Assembly: GCA_934553255.1 (NCBI GenBank)
Contig: CAKTEZ010000014.1
Coordinates: 1 to 39,381 of the forward strand
Reading direction: 5' to 3'
DNA: 39,381 nucleotides
Origin: an uncultured Oscillospiraceae bacterium
Lineage (GTDB): Bacteria > Bacillota > Clostridia > Oscillospirales > Oscillospiraceae
The notes beneath the pieces were generated by a model that worked only from the letters and a program-made list of their open reading frames with translations, ran no database searches and was not told where the DNA came from. Positions 37,508 to 39,381 of this stretch are shown here, one piece after another; the stretch's first letter is position 1, and each line of letters starts with the position of its first letter. The position numbers and the translations under genes were made by a program.

Positions 37508-39381
37508 ATGGCACAAAGGATACCGTTTTTTGAATTATTTGAAGGCTTTGCGCCGCCCATCGGCCTGCGCGTCCTGCTCTCCGACGCCCGCGTGACGGAT
37601 GTAACGGTAGAGCAGGAGAGCCGCGCCATGCGTATCGCGCTGACCGCACGCCAGGAGATCACGCAGGCGGAGCGCACGCTGCTCGAGCAGCTGCTTGCCG
37701 CGCAATACGAGCTGAACGCCGCTTACATCACGGTGACGCAGGCGGGCTTCCCAAAGGCGGCTGAGCAGGGCAAGATCATTATGGGCCGCGAGATCAAGAG
37801 CCGTCCCATACCGATGACGGAGCTGAACCCGAAGGCGGGCAGCGTCGTGGTCGAGGGCAAGGTCTTCAAGTGTGAGTTCCGCGAGCTGCGCCAGCCGGGA
37901 ATGTGGCTGCTGCTCATCGAAATGACGGACTACGAAGGCTCGGTCATCGTGCGGAGAAAAATGTTGGAAAAGGAGATCGCTCCGGTGCGTGACCGCGTGA
38001 GCGTGGGAATGTGGCTTCGCGTGGCGGGTACAATGGAGCTGACCTACGACGGTCACGATATGCAGCTCAACCCGCGCGACATCACGGAGATCACGCACGA
38101 GAGCCGCATGGACACCGCGGAGGTCAAGCGCGTGGAGCTGCACCTGCATACGCGGATGTCCAATATGGACGCCTTGACCGATACGGGCAGCGTCGTGAAG
38201 CTTGCGGCGAAGTGGGGGATGCCCGCCATCGCCATTACGGATCACGGCGTGGCGCAGTCCTTTCCGGATGCCCAGAAAGCCAGCGGGGGTAAAATAAAAA
38301 TACTTTACGGCTGCGAGGGTTATTTTGTCAACAACATCGATGACCGCATCGCCATTCACGGCGGGCAGGATATCGGCTTTTCCGATGAGATCGTCTGCTT
38401 TGACATCGAAACGACCGGCCTCAAGGTCACGCAGGAGGCGATCACGGAGATCGGCGCGGTGCGTCTCAAAAACGGCGAGATCGTCGAGACCTTCCAGACC
38501 TTCGTGGACCCCGAACGGCGGCTCACGCCGGAGATCATCGGACTGACGGGCATTACGGACGAGATGCTGCGCGGCGCGCCGAAGCTCAAGGACGCGCTGG
38601 GCGCGTTCCTCGCCTTCGCGGGAAATGCGCCGCTCGCGGCGCACAACGCGGAGTTTGACATCAGCTTTATCCGCGCGGGCTGCAAAAAATGCGGCATTCC
38701 GTTCGAGCCGACCTATATCGATACGCTCATTCTGGCGCAAAATCTGCTGCCGGGGCTGGGAAAGTATAAGCTGGACATCGTGGCGGAGCATTTGCAGCTG
38801 CCGCAGTTCAACCACCACCGCGCGTCGGACGACGCCGTGCCGGTGGCGCAGATGCTGACGAAATTCTTTCCCATGCTCGCCGAGCGCGGGGTGACGCGCC
38901 TGCAGCAGATCAACGGCGAAATGCTCAAGCTGCGCCCGCTCGGCAGCAAGTCCAACCGCTTTCCGAAGCATATTATCCTGCTGGCAAAGAACAAGGCGGG
39001 ACTCAAGAACCTTTACCAACTCATTTCGCTCTCCAACCTCAAGTACTTCAAGCGTGTGCCGATCATTCCGAAAAGCGAGCTGATCGCGCACCGCGAGGGT
39101 CTTATCATCGGCTCGGCCTGCGAGGCGGGCGAACTGTTCCGCGCGGTCGCGGACCACAAGGACTGGGACGAACTCAAGCGCATCGCCTCCTTCTACGATT
39201 ACCTTGAGATCCAACCCATCTGCAACAATCGGTTCATGCTGCGCGAGGGCGCGGTCAAAAGTGAGGAGGAATTGCGCGATTTCAACCGCACCATCGTCCG
39301 GCTCGGCGAGGAGCTGGGCAAGCGGGTCGTCGCCACCGGCGATGTGCATTTTCAGGAGCCGGAGGATGAGGTCTACCGCCA
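37508..39381 (+). CDS. polC: DNA polymerase III PolC-type alpha subunit, 3' end cut by window edge
   Basis: The Gram-positive replicative polymerase. The first 624 residues are present and the catalytic polymerase core lies beyond the window. The N-terminal region is followed by an OB-fold around SVVVEGKVFKCEFRELRQ and GMWLRVAGTMEL. A PHP domain begins near residue 207 (VELHLHTRMSNMDALTD and AIAITDHGVAQSFP). A DEDD 3'-5' proofreading exonuclease is inserted near 297 (CFDIETTGLKV, then AAHNAEFDISF), and the PHP domain resumes later. This inserted-exonuclease order is diagnostic for PolC. The ATG at 37508 has GAGAGAAG upstream. A 604-codon minus-strand frame over it is a shadow. Confidence 0.97.
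   Translation, partial: MAQRIPFFELFEGFAPPIGLRVLLSDARVTDVTVEQESRAMRIALTARQEITQAERTLLEQLLAAQYELNAAYITVTQAGFPKAAEQGKIIMGREIKSRPIPMTELNPKAGSVVVEGKVFKCEFRELRQPGMWLLLIEMTDYEGSVIVRRKMLEKEIAPVRDRVSVGMWLRVAGTMELTYDGHDMQLNPRDITEITHESRMDTAEVKRVELHLHTRMSNMDALTDTGSVVKLAAKWGMPAIAITDHGVAQSFPDAQKASGGKIKILYGCEGYFVNNIDDRIAIHGGQDIGFSDEIVCFDIETTGLKVTQEAITEIGAVRLKNGEIVETFQTFVDPERRLTPEIIGLTGITDEMLRGAPKLKDALGAFLAFAGNAPLAAHNAEFDISFIRAGCKKCGIPFEPTYIDTLILAQNLLPGLGKYKLDIVAEHLQLPQFNHHRASDDAVPVAQMLTKFFPMLAERGVTRLQQINGEMLKLRPLGSKSNRFPKHIILLAKNKAGLKNLYQLISLSNLKYFKRVPIIPKSELIAHREGLIIGSACEAGELFRAVADHKDWDELKRIASFYDYLEIQPICNNRFMLREGAVKSEEELRDFNRTIVRLGEELGKRVVATGDVHFQEPEDEVYR

Noticed and set aside
37535..39349. 604-codon minus-strand open frame opposite polC
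   Set aside because: Antisense shadow of PolC, whose OB, PHP and exonuclease motifs are plain on the plus strand.
1..39381. Search by eye for tRNA, rRNA, CRISPR arrays, insertion sequences and phage genes
   Set aside because: No cloverleaf-like tRNA signatures (such as GGTTCGAATCC), no regularly spaced identical repeats, and no transposase or integrase motifs were found. A covariance-model scan was not possible here.

Overview
The window is a GC-rich stretch of about 39 kb from a Gram-positive, endospore-forming member of the Clostridia. I infer an Oscillospiraceae/Ruminococcaceae-type genome. The grounds are two classic sporulation operons (spoIIGA-sigE and spoIIAA-spoIIAB-sigF), a PolC-type replicative polymerase, a T-box riboswitch, BlaI/M56 regulators, the order uppS-cdsA-dxr-rseP-ispG-polC, and strong AGGAGG-type ribosome binding sites. 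It reads as ordinary chromosome: I see no tRNA, rRNA, CRISPR array, insertion sequence, integrase or phage gene. Genes are densely packed, with many ATGA or TGATG overlaps and strong intrinsic terminators at convergent ends.

Layout. 1-5.5 kb: gltX (minus, cut by the window edge) diverges from trpS, followed by a wecA/tagO-type lipid-linked sugar transferase, UDP-GlcNAc 2-epimerase and a membrane-anchored LolA-like protein. 5.5-6.6 kb: three small coupled minus-strand genes of unknown function. 6.7-10 kb: a small membrane protein, nth (minus), a LURP-one-like protein, rarA, a DUF951 protein and a 29-residue membrane microprotein. 10.1-11.6 kb: spoIIGA and sigE. 11.6-16.8 kb: a T-box leader in front of two YcxB-like membrane proteins, valS and an iron-sulfur aldo/keto reductase. 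16.9-19.1 kb: a flavin/PNPOx-fold protein (minus), then spoIIAA-spoIIAB-sigF. 19-24 kb: a minus-strand operon (40-residue microprotein, TIGR03916-type radical SAM protein, TIGR03915-type protein) diverging from pcrA across a region with three LexA-like boxes. 24-31 kb: a HAD phosphatase, an EamA transporter, brnQ, and a blaI/M56 pair whose M56 protein has an ectodomain of about 750 residues. 31.2-39.4 kb: pyrH-frr-uppS-cdsA-dxr-rseP-ispG-polC (polC cut by the window end), covering UMP phosphorylation, ribosome recycling, isoprenoid and phospholipid synthesis, intramembrane proteolysis and replication.

How the genes work together. SpoIIAB holds sigma-F inactive until SpoIIAA releases it. SpoIIGA then activates pro-sigma-E in the mother cell. 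Both operons have a Spo0A-like box about 21-22 bp upstream of the -10, as in Spo0A-activated sigma-A promoters. The T-box makes the valS operon respond to uncharged tRNA, most likely tRNA-Val. The 21.3 kb intergenic region is the most striking signal. A perfect TTGACA-N17-TATAAT promoter overlaps a perfect GAAC-N4-GTTC LexA box and two imperfect ones. This suggests that the microprotein/radical SAM/TIGR03915 operon is a damage-inducible DNA-repair module. The other main candidates for undescribed biology are the three-gene small-protein cluster at 5.5-6.6 kb, the BlaI/M56 pair with its giant sensor domain, and the glycine/tyrosine-rich linker in PcrA.
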